Shown here piece after piece: positions 44,122 through 53,158 of a DNA stretch of 64,000 nucleotides. Position 1 is the first letter of the stretch. Every line of letters begins with the position of its first letter. The DNA is from Pseudomonas koreensis (lineage in GTDB: Bacteria; Pseudomonadota; Gammaproteobacteria; Pseudomonadales; Pseudomonadaceae), in contig NZ_JAOEJU010000017.1 in the NCBI RefSeq assembly GCF_025447595.1, forward strand, positions 82,296 to 146,295, read 5' to 3'. The notes under the pieces are model-generated. The model was given only the letters and a program-made list of their open reading frames with translations, did no database searches and was not told the origin of the DNA. The translations under genes and the position numbers were made by a program.

Positions 44122-44994
44122 TTACGCGTCTTTTTGCTGATCCAGCGCCACCTGATAAAGCACGTTTTTGCGCTCACCGGTGATTTGCGCCGCCAGGGCC
44201 GCCGCACGCTTGAGCGGCATCTCTTCCAGCAACAGATTGAGGATGCGCATCGCCTCGCTGCTGACGGCGTCTTCGGATTCCGGCGCAGTCCAGCCCGCCA
44301 CCACCACAACGCATTCGCCACGCTGCTGATTGCTGTCGGCCTCGACGAATGCCCGCAACTCACTGAGCGGCAATCCCTTGAGTGTTTCAAAGGTCTTGGT
44401 GATTTCACGAGCGAGCAATGCAGGACGATCAGCGCCGAACACCTCTTCCATATCCTGCAGACATTCCAGAATGCGATGCGGAGCCTCATAGAAAATCAGC
44501 GTGCGCGGCTCTTCCTTGATAGCGTCCAGGCGCGCCTTGCGTCCCACGGCCTTCGCCGGCAGAAAGCCTTCGAAGATAAAACGGTCGGACGGCAAACCTG
44601 CAGCCGACAACGCCGCGATCAACGCGCACGCACCCGGCACCGGCACCACATTGATCCCGGCGGCACGCGCCTGACGCACCAGGTGATAACCCGGATCGGA
44701 AATCAGCGGCGTACCGGCGTCGGAAATCAGTGCGACGTTGTCGCCCGCCAGCAGACGGGTAATGAAGCGACTGCCTTCGTCCCGCTCGTTGTGTTCATGA
44801 CAGGCTGCCAGCGGCGTGGAGATGCCAAAGTGCTGCATCAGGCGCTGGGAATGGCGTGTGTCTTCGGCGGCGATCAGCGCCACCTCGCGCAGGATCTTCA
44901 ACGCCCGGGCGCTGATGTCATCCAGGTTGCCGATGGGCGTCGCCACCACATAAAGCGAGCCCGCAGCGGAATTCAAAGGACCTGGAGCAGTCAA
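44122..44994 (-). CDS. rsmI: 16S rRNA (cytidine(1402)-2'-O)-methyltransferase
   Basis: RsmI (290 aa as called) methylates the ribose of C1402, the same nucleotide that RsmH methylates, so two enzymes for one base are encoded within 3 kb. The SAM-tetrapyrrole fold starts with LYVVATPIGNLDDIS; AEDTRHSQRL and ISDAGTPLISDPG are conserved. Start is uncertain: TTG at 44994 has GAGG 8 bases upstream and is preferred, GTG at 45003 and ATG at 45027 lack ribosome sites. Confidence 0.93.
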   Translation of the reverse strand: MTAPGPLNSAAGSLYVVATPIGNLDDISARALKILREVALIAAEDTRHSQRLMQHFGISTPLAACHEHNERDEGSRFITRLLAGDNVALISDAGTPLISDPGYHLVRQARAAGINVVPVPGACALIAALSAAGLPSDRFIFEGFLPAKAVGRKARLDAIKEEPRTLIFYEAPHRILECLQDMEEVFGADRPALLAREITKTFETLKGLPLSELRAFVEADSNQQRGECVVVVAGWTAPESEDAVSSEAMRILNLLLEEMPLKRAAALAAQITGERKNVLYQVALDQQKDA

Positions 44995-45204
44995 AGCGCA
45001 CACCTCATGATCGGTAAAAGCCGCCATTGTAGCGCGTCGCGCGCCGGACGATGCGTCCGGGTCGGACACGGTTTGTCGCACCATTGTGAGGCTGCGCACT
45101 GTTTGTATCAGCTAAATTGACGGTTTCACGCCAGTAACATCGCGCCCCGGCCAGTGCTTGGGTACAATTCGACGCTAATTTGATCGAGTATCAGGAACAC
45201 TTAC

Positions 45205-47016
45205 ATGATCGCTTGCCTGCGGCTGTTCACTGCCCTCTGCCTCGCTGCCTTGCTGGCGGCTTGCGCCAGCTCCCCTTCCTCCAGCCTTGGCGAACTTCCA
45301 CGGACCCCGGATGCCACCATCGAGCAACTGCTCGAACAGGCTGCCCAGGCCAAATCGCCGGACAAGGCTGCGCTGCTGCGCCTGAGTGCGGCAGACATGG
45401 CTTACCGCCAGGGCAATGCCGGGCAGTCCGCGCAAATCCTGCAGCAAGTGCCAATGGAACAACTCCAGCCGGGCCAGCAGGCATTTGCCAGCACGCTGTC
45501 CGCTGAACTGGCCATGACTCGCAATCAGCCGAAAGCCGCGCTGACTGCCTTGAGCCATCCAAGCCTGCAACGCCTGAGCGAAATGTCGGTACCTCTGCAA
45601 GTTCGCGCCGGCACTGTTCGCGCCCGCGCCCTTGAAGCCGACGGCCAGACCCTGGCTGCCGCCCGCGAGCGCATCTTCATCGCGCCGATGCTGGAAGGCG
45701 AAGCCGCCAGCAAGAACCATGAAGCGATCTGGACCCTGATTGCGTCGCTGCCGGCCGATCAACTGCAAGCGAACACCACCGATGACCTCGGCGGCTGGAT
45801 GAGCCTGGCTCTGGCCGTGAAAACCGCCGGCACCCTGGAGCAACAGCAAGCCGCCATCGACAACTGGCGCAACCAGCATCCGAAACACCCAGCTGCAATC
45901 AACCTGCCGCTGCCCCTGACCAAACTCAAGGAACTGGCCAGCCAACCCTTGAGCAAGATCGCCCTGCTGCTGCCGCAGGACGGCCAGTTGGCCTCGGTCG
46001 GCAAGGCTCTGCGTGACGGTTTCATGGCTGCGCACTATCAGGCTCAGCAAGCCGGCCAGAAACCACCGGCCATCGAGTTCTATGACAGCTCGAAACTGAC
46101 CAATCTCGACGAGTTCTATCGCAAAGCCCAGGCCGATGGTGTGCAACTGGTCGTCGGCCCACTGGAGAAGCCGCTGGTCAAACAGCTGAGCACCCGCCCG
46201 CAACTGCCGATCACCACCCTCGCCCTCAACTACAGCGAAGGTGATCAAGGCCCGGCGCAGCTGTTCCAGTTCGGTCTGGCCGCTGAAGACGAAGCCCGCG
46301 AAGTTTCCCGCCGCGCCCGTGCCGACGGCCTGCATCGCGCCGCCATCATGGTGCCGAAAGGCGAATGGGGCGACCGCGTCCTGCGCGCCTTCAGCCAGGA
46401 CTGGCAAGCCAACGGCGGCAGCATCGTCGCCACCGAACGTGTCGATCAGCCGGTGCAACTGGCCCAGCAGATCGCCGACATGTTCCAGCTGCGTCAGAGC
46501 GAAGCCCGCGCCAAGAGCCTTCAGAATGCTGCCGGCACCAATGTCGCAGCCCAGCCTTCGCGTCGCCAGGACATCGAATTCATCTTCCTCGCCGCCACCC
46601 CGCAACAGGCGCAGCAGATCAAGCCGACCCTGAATTTCCAGTACGCCGGTGACGTGCCTGTCTACGCGACTTCCCACGTGTTCAGCGCCAGCGGTGACGT
46701 CAACCAGTACAACGACATGAACGGCGTGCGCTTCTGCGAAACCCCATGGCTGCTGGAAACCAGCGATCCGCTGCGCCAGCAGGTCACCGCGCAATGGCCG
46801 CAAGCTGCCGGCAGCCTGGGACGCCTGTACGCAATGGGCGTCGACGCCTATCGCCTGGCGCCACGCCTGGACCAGCTCAAGGCTCTGCCGGACAGCCGCA
46901 TCGAAGGTCAGTCGGGCAGCCTGGGCATGACTCAGTCCCAACGCGTCGTACGTCAGTTGCCATGGGCGCAGTTTGTCAGCGGTCAGGTTCAGCGCCTGCC
47001 GGACACTCCACGCTGA
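45205..47016 (+). CDS. lpoA: Outer-membrane lipoprotein LpoA, activator of PBP1a
   Basis: This 603-aa lipoprotein (LLAAC, Cys20) has an N-terminal helical TPR-like domain (about 30-250) and a C-terminal domain resembling periplasmic binding proteins (about 255-595; KIALLLPQDGQLASVGKALRDGF). It stimulates the transpeptidase of a class A PBP from the outer membrane. It is divergent from rsmI, as in P. aeruginosa. The yraN start overlaps its stop (TGATG). Confidence 0.93.
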   Translation: MIACLRLFTALCLAALLAACASSPSSSLGELPRTPDATIEQLLEQAAQAKSPDKAALLRLSAADMAYRQGNAGQSAQILQQVPMEQLQPGQQAFASTLSAELAMTRNQPKAALTALSHPSLQRLSEMSVPLQVRAGTVRARALEADGQTLAAARERIFIAPMLEGEAASKNHEAIWTLIASLPADQLQANTTDDLGGWMSLALAVKTAGTLEQQQAAIDNWRNQHPKHPAAINLPLPLTKLKELASQPLSKIALLLPQDGQLASVGKALRDGFMAAHYQAQQAGQKPPAIEFYDSSKLTNLDEFYRKAQADGVQLVVGPLEKPLVKQLSTRPQLPITTLALNYSEGDQGPAQLFQFGLAAEDEAREVSRRARADGLHRAAIMVPKGEWGDRVLRAFSQDWQANGGSIVATERVDQPVQLAQQIADMFQLRQSEARAKSLQNAAGTNVAAQPSRRQDIEFIFLAATPQQAQQIKPTLNFQYAGDVPVYATSHVFSASGDVNQYNDMNGVRFCETPWLLETSDPLRQQVTAQWPQAAGSLGRLYAMGVDAYRLAPRLDQLKALPDSRIEGQSGSLGMTQSQRVVRQLPWAQFVSGQVQRLPDTPR

Positions 47017-47378
47017 TGCCCGACAGGTCACACCTGCAAAGCGGCAAGGATGCCGAGCGCCAAGCGCTCGAGCATCTGCAACATCAGGGTCTGCGCCTGC
47101 TGGCGCAGAACTGGTCATGCAAACGCGGTGAGCTTGATCTGGTCATGCTTGATGGCGATACAGTAGTATTCGTCGAAGTCCGTTACCGAAAGAACACTCA
47201 ATGGGGTGGCGCACTCGACAGCATCGATGGGCGCAAACGGCAGAAACTGATTTTCGCCGCGCAGTTTTTTCTTCAGCGCGAGTCGCGTTGGGCCAATTCC
47301 CCCTGCCGCTTCGACGTGGTGGCCATCGACAGCCACCAGGGTCAGCTGAACTGGTTGCAGAATGCGTTCGACAGTTGA
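47016..47378 (+). CDS. yraN: YraN family endonuclease-like protein (UPF0102)
   Basis: A 120-aa UPF0102 protein of the nuclease superfamily fold. Conserved residues are in GELDLVMLDGDTVVFVEVRYRKN (Asp, Glu and the EVR pattern of restriction-endonuclease-like proteins). Activity is not established. The start overlaps the lpoA stop by 1 base. Confidence 0.9.
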   Translation: MPDRSHLQSGKDAERQALEHLQHQGLRLLAQNWSCKRGELDLVMLDGDTVVFVEVRYRKNTQWGGALDSIDGRKRQKLIFAAQFFLQRESRWANSPCRFDVVAIDSHQGQLNWLQNAFDS

Positions 47379-47480
47379 CCGCCTGCTCCGACCCGGACAC
47401 TTTCACTCAACACTTTTGCTCTTTGCTTTGCGGGCTGCACATTCACGTGCCGGACAGCCGCGCTAATTAAGGTCACACAG

Positions 47481-48074
47481 ATGGACATGCAATCCCGAAT
47501 TCGCCAGCTTTTCCAGGCCAGCATCGACACCAAGCAACAGGCGATGGACGTACTTGCACCGCACATCGAGCAAGCCAGCCAGGTGATGGTCAACGCCCTG
47601 CTCAACGAGGGCAAAATGCTCTCGTGCGGTAACGGCGGCTCGGCCGGCGATGCCCAGCACTTCTCCTCGGAACTGCTCAACCGTTTCGAACGTGAGCGCC
47701 CTAGCCTGCCGGCGATCGCGCTGACCACCGACAGCTCGACCATCACCTCGATCGCCAACGACTACAGCTACAACGAAGTGTTCTCCAAGCAGATCCGCGC
47801 ACTCGGCCAGCCGGGTGACGTATTGCTGGCGATTTCGACCAGTGGCAACTCGGCGAACATTATTCAGGCGATCCAGGCCGCACATGATCGCGAAATGATT
47901 GTCGTAGCTTTGACCGGACGCGATGGCGGCGGCATGGCTTCGCTGCTGCTGCCCGAAGACGTCGAGATTCGCGTACCGGCCAACGTCACCGCACGTATTC
48001 AGGAAGTCCACTTGCTGGCGATCCATTGCCTTTGCGATCTGATCGACAGCCAACTGTTCGGGAGTGAAGAATGA
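47481..48074 (+). CDS. gmhA: SIS-domain phosphoheptose isomerase/DiaA-like protein
   Basis: This 197-aa SIS protein has LSCGNGGSAGDAQHFSSEL as the substrate-binding loop and AISTSGNSANIIQA as the second motif. It is either GmhA (sedoheptulose-7-phosphate to heptose-7-phosphate for LPS core) or the related DnaA-binding DiaA; the two are hard to separate. Position downstream of yraN and upstream of the BON lipoprotein equals the E. coli diaA place, which argues for DiaA, but pseudomonads commonly call it GmhA. It overlaps dolP by 4 bases. Confidence 0.85.
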   Translation: MDMQSRIRQLFQASIDTKQQAMDVLAPHIEQASQVMVNALLNEGKMLSCGNGGSAGDAQHFSSELLNRFERERPSLPAIALTTDSSTITSIANDYSYNEVFSKQIRALGQPGDVLLAISTSGNSANIIQAIQAAHDREMIVVALTGRDGGGMASLLLPEDVEIRVPANVTARIQEVHLLAIHCLCDLIDSQLFGSEE

Positions 48075-48649
48075 CCCCTAATCGCCTTGGCCTTCTGGCC
48101 TTGACCCTGTGCCTCGGCATCAGCGGCTGCACGTCGGTGGTGAATGCCAGCCGCGAAGCGCCGATCGAAGACGACCGCGGCACCCGCACTTTCGGTAGCA
48201 AGATCGATGACTCGCTGATCGAAACCAAAGTCGGCGTCAACGTGGCCAAGGCCGATCCGGCCCTGGACAACGACTCGCACATCGTCGTCACCAGCTTTAA
48301 CGGCGTCGTGCTGCTGGCCGGCCAGACTCCACGCGCGGACCTCAAGGAGAAAGCCGAACAGGCCGCCGCCAATGTTCAGCGCGTAAAAAAGGTCCATAAC
48401 GAACTGCAAGTGATCGCTCCTTCAGGCTTCATTGCCCGTCAGAACGACTCCTGGCTGACCACCAAGATCAAGACCCAGATGCTCGCCGATGCCAGCATTC
48501 CCGGCTCGCGCATCAAGGTCGTGACCGAGAACGGCATCGTCTATCTGCTGGGCCTGCTGACCAAACAGGAAGCCGCCCAGGCAACCAACCTGGTTCAGGG
48601 TGTTTCCGGTGTGCAGAAGATTGTGAAGCTGTTCGAGTACATCGACTGA
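48071..48649 (+). CDS. dolP: BON-domain outer-membrane lipoprotein DolP (YraP)
   Basis: This 192-aa lipoprotein (ISGC, Cys20) has two BON domains (about 46-115 and 125-192). DolP keeps outer-membrane integrity and affects BAM activity in E. coli. It is the last gene of lpoA-yraN-gmhA-dolP, followed 18 bases later by a strong terminator. Confidence 0.92.
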   Translation: MTPNRLGLLALTLCLGISGCTSVVNASREAPIEDDRGTRTFGSKIDDSLIETKVGVNVAKADPALDNDSHIVVTSFNGVVLLAGQTPRADLKEKAEQAAANVQRVKKVHNELQVIAPSGFIARQNDSWLTTKIKTQMLADASIPGSRIKVVTENGIVYLLGLLTKQEAAQATNLVQGVSGVQKIVKLFEYID

Positions 48650-48667
48650 TTCGCAGCTCGCAGGCAC

Positions 48668-48699
48668 AAAAAAGGCGATCCAACCGGATCGCCTTTTTT
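48668..48699. terminator. Bidirectional rho-independent terminator
   Basis: GGCGATCC-AACC-GGATCGCC (48674-48693) with A/T tracts on both sides serves the convergent dolP and sspB genes. Confidence 0.9.
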
Positions 48700-48700
48700 A

Positions 48701-49114
48701 TTACTTCACCACTTTCAGGCTTGGCCGGCCGCTTGGGCGCGGCGGCTCGCTGTCCGGTGGTGGGACATCATCATCCTGCTCGATCTCGTCTTCGTCATCC
48801 ATCGGCGACTCCAGATCGAACACCATGCCCTGACCGTTTTCCCGGGCGTAGATCCCCAGAATTGCAGCAATCGGCACGTACAGACTGTGCGGAACGCCAC
48901 CGAAGCGACCTTCGAAGGTCACAACGTCGTTGTCCATGTGCAAGTGCCGCACGGCACTTGGCGAAATGTTCAGGACAATCTGCCCGTCACTGGCAAATCC
49001 CTGTGGCACCTGCACCGCCGGGTACTCGGAATTGACCAGCATGTGCGGGGTGCAATCGTTATCCACAATCCACTCGTAGAGCGCGCGGACCAGATAAGGT
49101 CGACTGGAGTTCAT
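48701..49114 (-). CDS. sspB: ClpXP protease specificity-enhancing factor SspB
   Basis: This 137-aa adaptor delivers ssrA-tagged proteins to ClpXP. It has the Sm-like core SSRPYLVRALYEWIVDNDCTP and VFDLESP, a long acidic linker, and a basic C-terminal tail (PSLKVVK) of the ClpX-binding type. It lies 16 bases after sspA, as in most proteobacteria. Confidence 0.95.
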   Translation of the reverse strand: MNSSRPYLVRALYEWIVDNDCTPHMLVNSEYPAVQVPQGFASDGQIVLNISPSAVRHLHMDNDVVTFEGRFGGVPHSLYVPIAAILGIYARENGQGMVFDLESPMDDEDEIEQDDDVPPPDSEPPRPSGRPSLKVVK

Positions 49115-49130
49115 AGCGGCTCCTTAAGCC

Positions 49131-49748
49131 TTAGCGCATGTCGCGTTCGACACCAGACAGACTCGCCTGGAAAGCCTCACGCGCAAACTGACGCTCCATA
49201 TAATCAAGCAGCGGCTTGGCGGGCCGCGGCAGTTCTATACCCAGAATCGGCAAACGCCAGAGTATTGGCAATAGGCAGCAATCCACCAGACTTTGTTCCT
49301 CACTGAGGAAAAACGGCTTGTCGGCAAACAGCGGCGACACGCCGGTCAGGCTTTCGCGCAATTCCTTGCGCGCCACGGCCCGGGCCGCTTCCTTGGTGCG
49401 CGAATCCAGAATCAGATCCACCAGACCACACCAGTCACGCTGAATGCGGTGAATCAGCAGACGGCTATTGGCACGCGCCACCGGGTACACAGGCATCAAT
49501 GGCGGATGCGGGTAACGCTCATCCAGGTACTCCATCACCACGGTCGACTCCCACAACGCCAGGTCACGATCGACCAGCGTGGGCAGACTGCCGTAAGGGT
49601 TCACTTCAATCAGTTTAGGCGGCTGACGACCAGCCTCTACAAAAATGATTTCGGCGCTGACACCCTTCTCTGCAAGCACGATGCGCACTCGGTGGGAATA
49701 GTGGTCGGCGGGGTCGGAGTAACAGGCCAACCGATTGGTCACGCCCAT
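49131..49748 (-). CDS. sspA: Stringent starvation protein A
   Basis: GST-fold RNA-polymerase-associated protein (205 aa). The N-terminal thioredoxin-like half (NRLACYSDPADHYSHRVRIVLAEKGV) lacks catalytic GST chemistry. It supports stationary-phase and acid-stress gene expression. The ATG at 49748 follows AGGAGG; an upstream in-frame ATG at 49793 enters the terminator hairpin. Confidence 0.95.
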   Translation of the reverse strand: MGVTNRLACYSDPADHYSHRVRIVLAEKGVSAEIIFVEAGRQPPKLIEVNPYGSLPTLVDRDLALWESTVVMEYLDERYPHPPLMPVYPVARANSRLLIHRIQRDWCGLVDLILDSRTKEAARAVARKELRESLTGVSPLFADKPFFLSEEQSLVDCCLLPILWRLPILGIELPRPAKPLLDYMERQFAREAFQASLSGVERDMR

Positions 49749-49784
49749 GGCGATCCTCCTCGCTTGTTGAAATAGTCGGAGCCG

Positions 49785-49868
49785 GAAAAACACGCGCGCC
49801 CAGAGGACGCCTCCCGCAACAACTGGCGAACCAGGCGTTGCGTTTTCAGAGGCGCCCTTGGGCGCGCG
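49785..49868 (-). terminator. Large three-tier terminator hairpin after petC
   Basis: Outer arms CGCGCGCCCA/TGGGCGCGCG (49793-49802/49859-49868), middle CGCCTC/GAGGCG, inner CGCAAC/GTTGCG, apex CTGG-CGAA-CCAG. On the - strand the outer arm is followed by TGTTTTTC. It separates the petABC operon from sspA. Confidence 0.75.
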
Positions 49869-49896
49869 CGATTAACAGCAATTGCTTGAAGCGTTA

Positions 49897-50679
49897 TCAG
49901 TGCACGTCTTTCCAGTATTCACGCTTGAGCAAGTAGGCGAACACAAAGAAGAACGCCAGGTACAGCAAGACGTAGGTACCGATGCGCTGATGTTGCAGCT
50001 TAACCGGGTTAGCCGAGTAAGCCAGGAAGGTTACCAGATTCTTGACCTTCTCATCGAACTGCTCTTCGTTGAGGGTTCCGGTTTTCGGCACGATGGTCAG
50101 CTGATCGCACGCTTCATGAGTCAGAGGCGTACCGGTCAGCGGATCATATTGCTTCTTGCCGTCTTCGACGATCTGTACCTGTTTGCAACCCACGACCTGA
50201 CGACCTTGCAGGCCGACCAGCACGTTAGGCATGCCGACGTTCGGGAAGACCTTGTTGTTCACGCCCCATGGACGCGCCGGATCTTCGTAGAACGACTTGA
50301 GGTAACCGTAGAGCCAGTCGGTGCCGCGAACACGAGCCACCAGCGTCAGGTCTGGCGGCGCTGCGCCGAACCAGGTCTTGGCGTCAGCCGGCTGCATGCC
50401 GATGTTCATGTGATCGCCGATCTTGGCGCCGGTGAACACCAGTTTTTCCAGCATCAGTTCGTGCGGAACACCGAGATCATCGGCCACACGCTCGTAACGC
50501 TGGAACTTGGCACTGTGGCAACCCATGCAATAGTTGGCGAACGTGCGCGCGCCATCCTGCAGGGCAGCCTTGTCGGAAACGTCGATGTCGACTTTTTCCA
50601 GTTCCGGACCACCGTGTTCGGCCGCAAAAGACAGCACTGGCAGAGCAGCAAAAATCAGAGCAAAAAATAACTTTTTCAT
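49897..50679 (-). CDS. petC: Cytochrome c1 of the bc1 complex
   Basis: This 260-aa subunit carries haem c1 and passes electrons to cytochrome c. It has a signal peptide (cleavage near residue 20), haem-binding CMGCH at 51-55 and a C-terminal membrane anchor (about 230-250, YVLLYLAFFFVFAYL). It shares one base with the petB stop (TGATG). The P. aeruginosa-like separate PetB/PetC arrangement is seen. Confidence 0.96.
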   Translation of the reverse strand: MKKLFFALIFAALPVLSFAAEHGGPELEKVDIDVSDKAALQDGARTFANYCMGCHSAKFQRYERVADDLGVPHELMLEKLVFTGAKIGDHMNIGMQPADAKTWFGAAPPDLTLVARVRGTDWLYGYLKSFYEDPARPWGVNNKVFPNVGMPNVLVGLQGRQVVGCKQVQIVEDGKKQYDPLTGTPLTHEACDQLTIVPKTGTLNEEQFDEKVKNLVTFLAYSANPVKLQHQRIGTYVLLYLAFFFVFAYLLKREYWKDVH

Positions 50680-51890
50680 CAGCCAGTCACCCTTTCCGGA
50701 ACCGGTTTGGTCTTCTCGAGCCTGGTGTAGAACGGCATCAGAATGAAGTAGGCGAAGTACAGGAAGGTGCAGACCTGCGACAGCAGCGTACGGCCTGGCG
50801 TCGGGGCCAGAACGCCCAGAATGCCGAGGATCACGAACGAAATGCAGAACACCACCAGCCAGATCTTGCTCATCCAGCCTTTGTAGCGCATCGACTTGAC
50901 CGGGCTGCGGTCGAGCCACGGCAGGACGAACAGCACCGCAATCGCCGCACCCATGGCGATCACGCCCATGAGCTTGTCAGGGACCGCACGCAAGATTGCG
51001 TAGAACGGTGTGAAGTACCAGACCGGTGCAATGTGCTCAGGCGTCTTGAACGGGTTGGCTTGCTCGAAGTTAGGCTTTTCGAGGAAGTAACCGCCCATTT
51101 CCGGGAAGAAGAACACAATGAAGCAGAAGATAAACAGGAACACCACGACGCCGACGATATCTTTCACGGTGTAGTACGGGTGGAAGGCGATGCCGTCCAG
51201 CGGGATACCGTTTTCGTCTTTGTGCTTCTTGATGTCCACGCCGTCCGGGTTGTTCGAGCCGACTTCGTGCAACGCCAGGATGTGCAGCACCACCAGACCG
51301 AGAATCACGATCGGCAACGCAACCACGTGCAGGGCGAAGAAGCGGTTCAGGGTGATCCCGGAAATCAGGTAGTCACCACGGATCCACTGGGTCAGGTCGT
51401 TGCCGATGACCGGAATCGCACCGAACAGCGAGATGATCACCTGAGCACCCCAGTAGGACATCTGGCCCCACGGCAACAGGTAACCCATGAAGGCTTCAGC
51501 CATCAGCGCCAGGTAGATCAGCATGCCGAAGACCCACACCAGCTCACGCGGCTTCTGGTACGAACCGTAGAGCAGGCCACGGAACATGTGCAGATAGACC
51601 ACGATGAAGAACGCCGAAGCGCCGGTGGAGTGCAGCAGGCGCAGGATCGAACCGTACTCGACGTCGCGCATGATGTATTCGACGGAAGCGAACGCTTCTT
51701 CCGCCGACGGGGTGTAGCTCATGGTCAGCCAGACACCGGTGACGATCTGGTTGACCAGAACGAGCAATGCCAGCGAGCCGAAGAAGTAGAAGAAGTTGAA
51801 GTTTTTTGGAGCGTAATACTTGCTGAGATGGTCTTCCCACATTTTGGTGGCGGGGAAGCGCGCATCAACCCAATCCATGAACTTGCTCAT
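50679..51890 (-). CDS. petB: Cytochrome b of the bc1 complex
   Basis: This 403-aa cytochrome b has eight expected membrane helices and binds two b haems. Motifs: WGQMSYWGAQVIISLFGAIPVIG at the quinol site, His pairs in LHSTGASAFFIVVYLHMFRGL and FFALHVVALPIVILGLVVLH, and PEW-like region (here HIAPVWYFTPFYAILR). The ATG at 51890 has GGAG 8 bases upstream; GTG 51893 is the adjacent alternative. It shares one base with the petA stop. Confidence 0.96.
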   Translation of the reverse strand: MSKFMDWVDARFPATKMWEDHLSKYYAPKNFNFFYFFGSLALLVLVNQIVTGVWLTMSYTPSAEEAFASVEYIMRDVEYGSILRLLHSTGASAFFIVVYLHMFRGLLYGSYQKPRELVWVFGMLIYLALMAEAFMGYLLPWGQMSYWGAQVIISLFGAIPVIGNDLTQWIRGDYLISGITLNRFFALHVVALPIVILGLVVLHILALHEVGSNNPDGVDIKKHKDENGIPLDGIAFHPYYTVKDIVGVVVFLFIFCFIVFFFPEMGGYFLEKPNFEQANPFKTPEHIAPVWYFTPFYAILRAVPDKLMGVIAMGAAIAVLFVLPWLDRSPVKSMRYKGWMSKIWLVVFCISFVILGILGVLAPTPGRTLLSQVCTFLYFAYFILMPFYTRLEKTKPVPERVTG

Positions 51891-52483
51891 CACGCTTTCT
51901 CCGTATCGACGCCAATGACAATCAGGTCATCGGTCTCATAGGAATGCGGGGGTACTGGCAGGTTCAAAGGCGCAGGTTGCGACTTGTAGACGCGGCCAGC
52001 CAGATCGTAGTGGGAACCGTGGCAAGGGCAGAAATAGCCGCCTACCCAGTCTTTGCCCAGATCCGCGGGTGCCACTTCGGGACGGAAGGTCGGTGAGCAA
52101 CCCAGGTGAGTGCAGATCCCGATCAGCAGGAGGATTTCCGGCTTGATCGAACGCACTTCAGGGTCGACATAAGTGGGTTGCGTGGAGTTTTTGGAGGTCG
52201 GATCGGAGAGCTGGCCCTCGATCTTCTTGAGATTCCCCAGGATTTCCTCGGTACGGCGGACAATGAACACCGGCTGGCCGCGCCATTCAGCAATCATCTG
52301 CTGCCCTGGCTCGATTTTGCTGACATTCACTTTCACCGGTGCTCCGGCAGCCTTCGCCTTGGCACTGGGAAACCATGACCCCACGAACGGGACCGCAGCC
52401 CCCACCGCTCCTGCAGCACCCACCACGGATGTGGCTGCTACCAAGAAGCGACGCCGGCCTGCATTCACGCCGTCATTGCTCAT
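51890..52483 (-). CDS. petA: Rieske iron-sulfur subunit of the bc1 complex
   Basis: This 197-aa protein carries the [2Fe-2S] Rieske cluster. It has an N-terminal Tat signal (RRRFL at 10-14) and a membrane anchor, then cluster motifs CTHLGC (Cys124, His126, Cys129) and CPCH (Cys152, Cys154, His155). The GGGAGAGG ribosome site is strong. It is the first gene of petA-petB-petC. Confidence 0.97.
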   Translation of the reverse strand: MSNDGVNAGRRRFLVAATSVVGAAGAVGAAVPFVGSWFPSAKAKAAGAPVKVNVSKIEPGQQMIAEWRGQPVFIVRRTEEILGNLKKIEGQLSDPTSKNSTQPTYVDPEVRSIKPEILLLIGICTHLGCSPTFRPEVAPADLGKDWVGGYFCPCHGSHYDLAGRVYKSQPAPLNLPVPPHSYETDDLIVIGVDTEKA

Positions 52484-52693
52484 TCAGTCCTCTCCCATCA
52501 GCTTTGTGGCCTGTTAAATCAGGCATCTACTAAATTGAAACTATGTACTTATAAAAATTTTGCCGAATGGTAATGAAAACCCCCAATTCTGACAAGGTAA
52601 TTACCCGGAGGGCTGGCCCTCAAGCCTTGTAGTATAGGGGGTCTACGAATGTGGCAAGTTGTCACAGCGCAATTATTCAAGAAATCGCACGCA

Positions 52694-52729
52694 TAAAAAA
52701 ACGCCCGGTTCCGTGAGGAATCGGGCGTT
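52694..52729 (-). terminator. Rho-independent terminator of rplM-rpsI
   Basis: AACGCCCG/CGGGCGTT stem with an internal CC/GG pair and a - strand U-tract, 22 bases after the rpsI stop. Confidence 0.9.
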
Positions 52730-52751
52730 CTTTTTGAACGTGGAAGCGAAA

Positions 52752-53144
52752 TTAACGCTTCGAGTACTGCGGACGCTTACGCGCTTTACGCAGACCAACT
52801 TTCTTACGTTCAACTTCACGGGCGTCGCGAGTAACGAAGCCAGCTTTGCGCAGAGCGCTACGCAGGGTTTCGTCGTAGTCCATCAGAGCGCGAGTGATGC
52901 CGTGGCGGATTGCGCCAGCTTGACCACTTACACCACCACCGATGACGGTGACGTAGATGTCGAACTTCTCGACAGTCTCAGTCAGTTCCAGCGGCTGACG
53001 AACTACCATGCGGGCAGTTTCGCGACCGAAGAACGCGTCCAGGGAGCGGTTGTTGATGGAGATGTTACCAGTACCCGGACGCAGGAAAACGCGTGCGGTT
53101 GCGGTCTTGCGACGGCCAGTGCCGTAATTTTGAGTCGCCGACAT
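52752..53144 (-). CDS. rpsI: 30S ribosomal protein S9
   Basis: S9 (130 aa) contacts the 30S head and the anticodon loop of P-site tRNA through its basic C-terminus, here RPQYSKR. YGTGRRKTATARVFLRPG at the N-terminus is the family signature. It lies 14 bases after rplM. Confidence 0.98.
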   Translation of the reverse strand: MSATQNYGTGRRKTATARVFLRPGTGNISINNRSLDAFFGRETARMVVRQPLELTETVEKFDIYVTVIGGGVSGQAGAIRHGITRALMDYDETLRSALRKAGFVTRDAREVERKKVGLRKARKRPQYSKR

Positions 53145-53158
53145 AATGAACTATTCCG

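Noticed and set aside
45175..47118. 647-codon - strand frame opposite lpoA
   Set aside because: Antisense to a well-supported lipoprotein gene; no signature.
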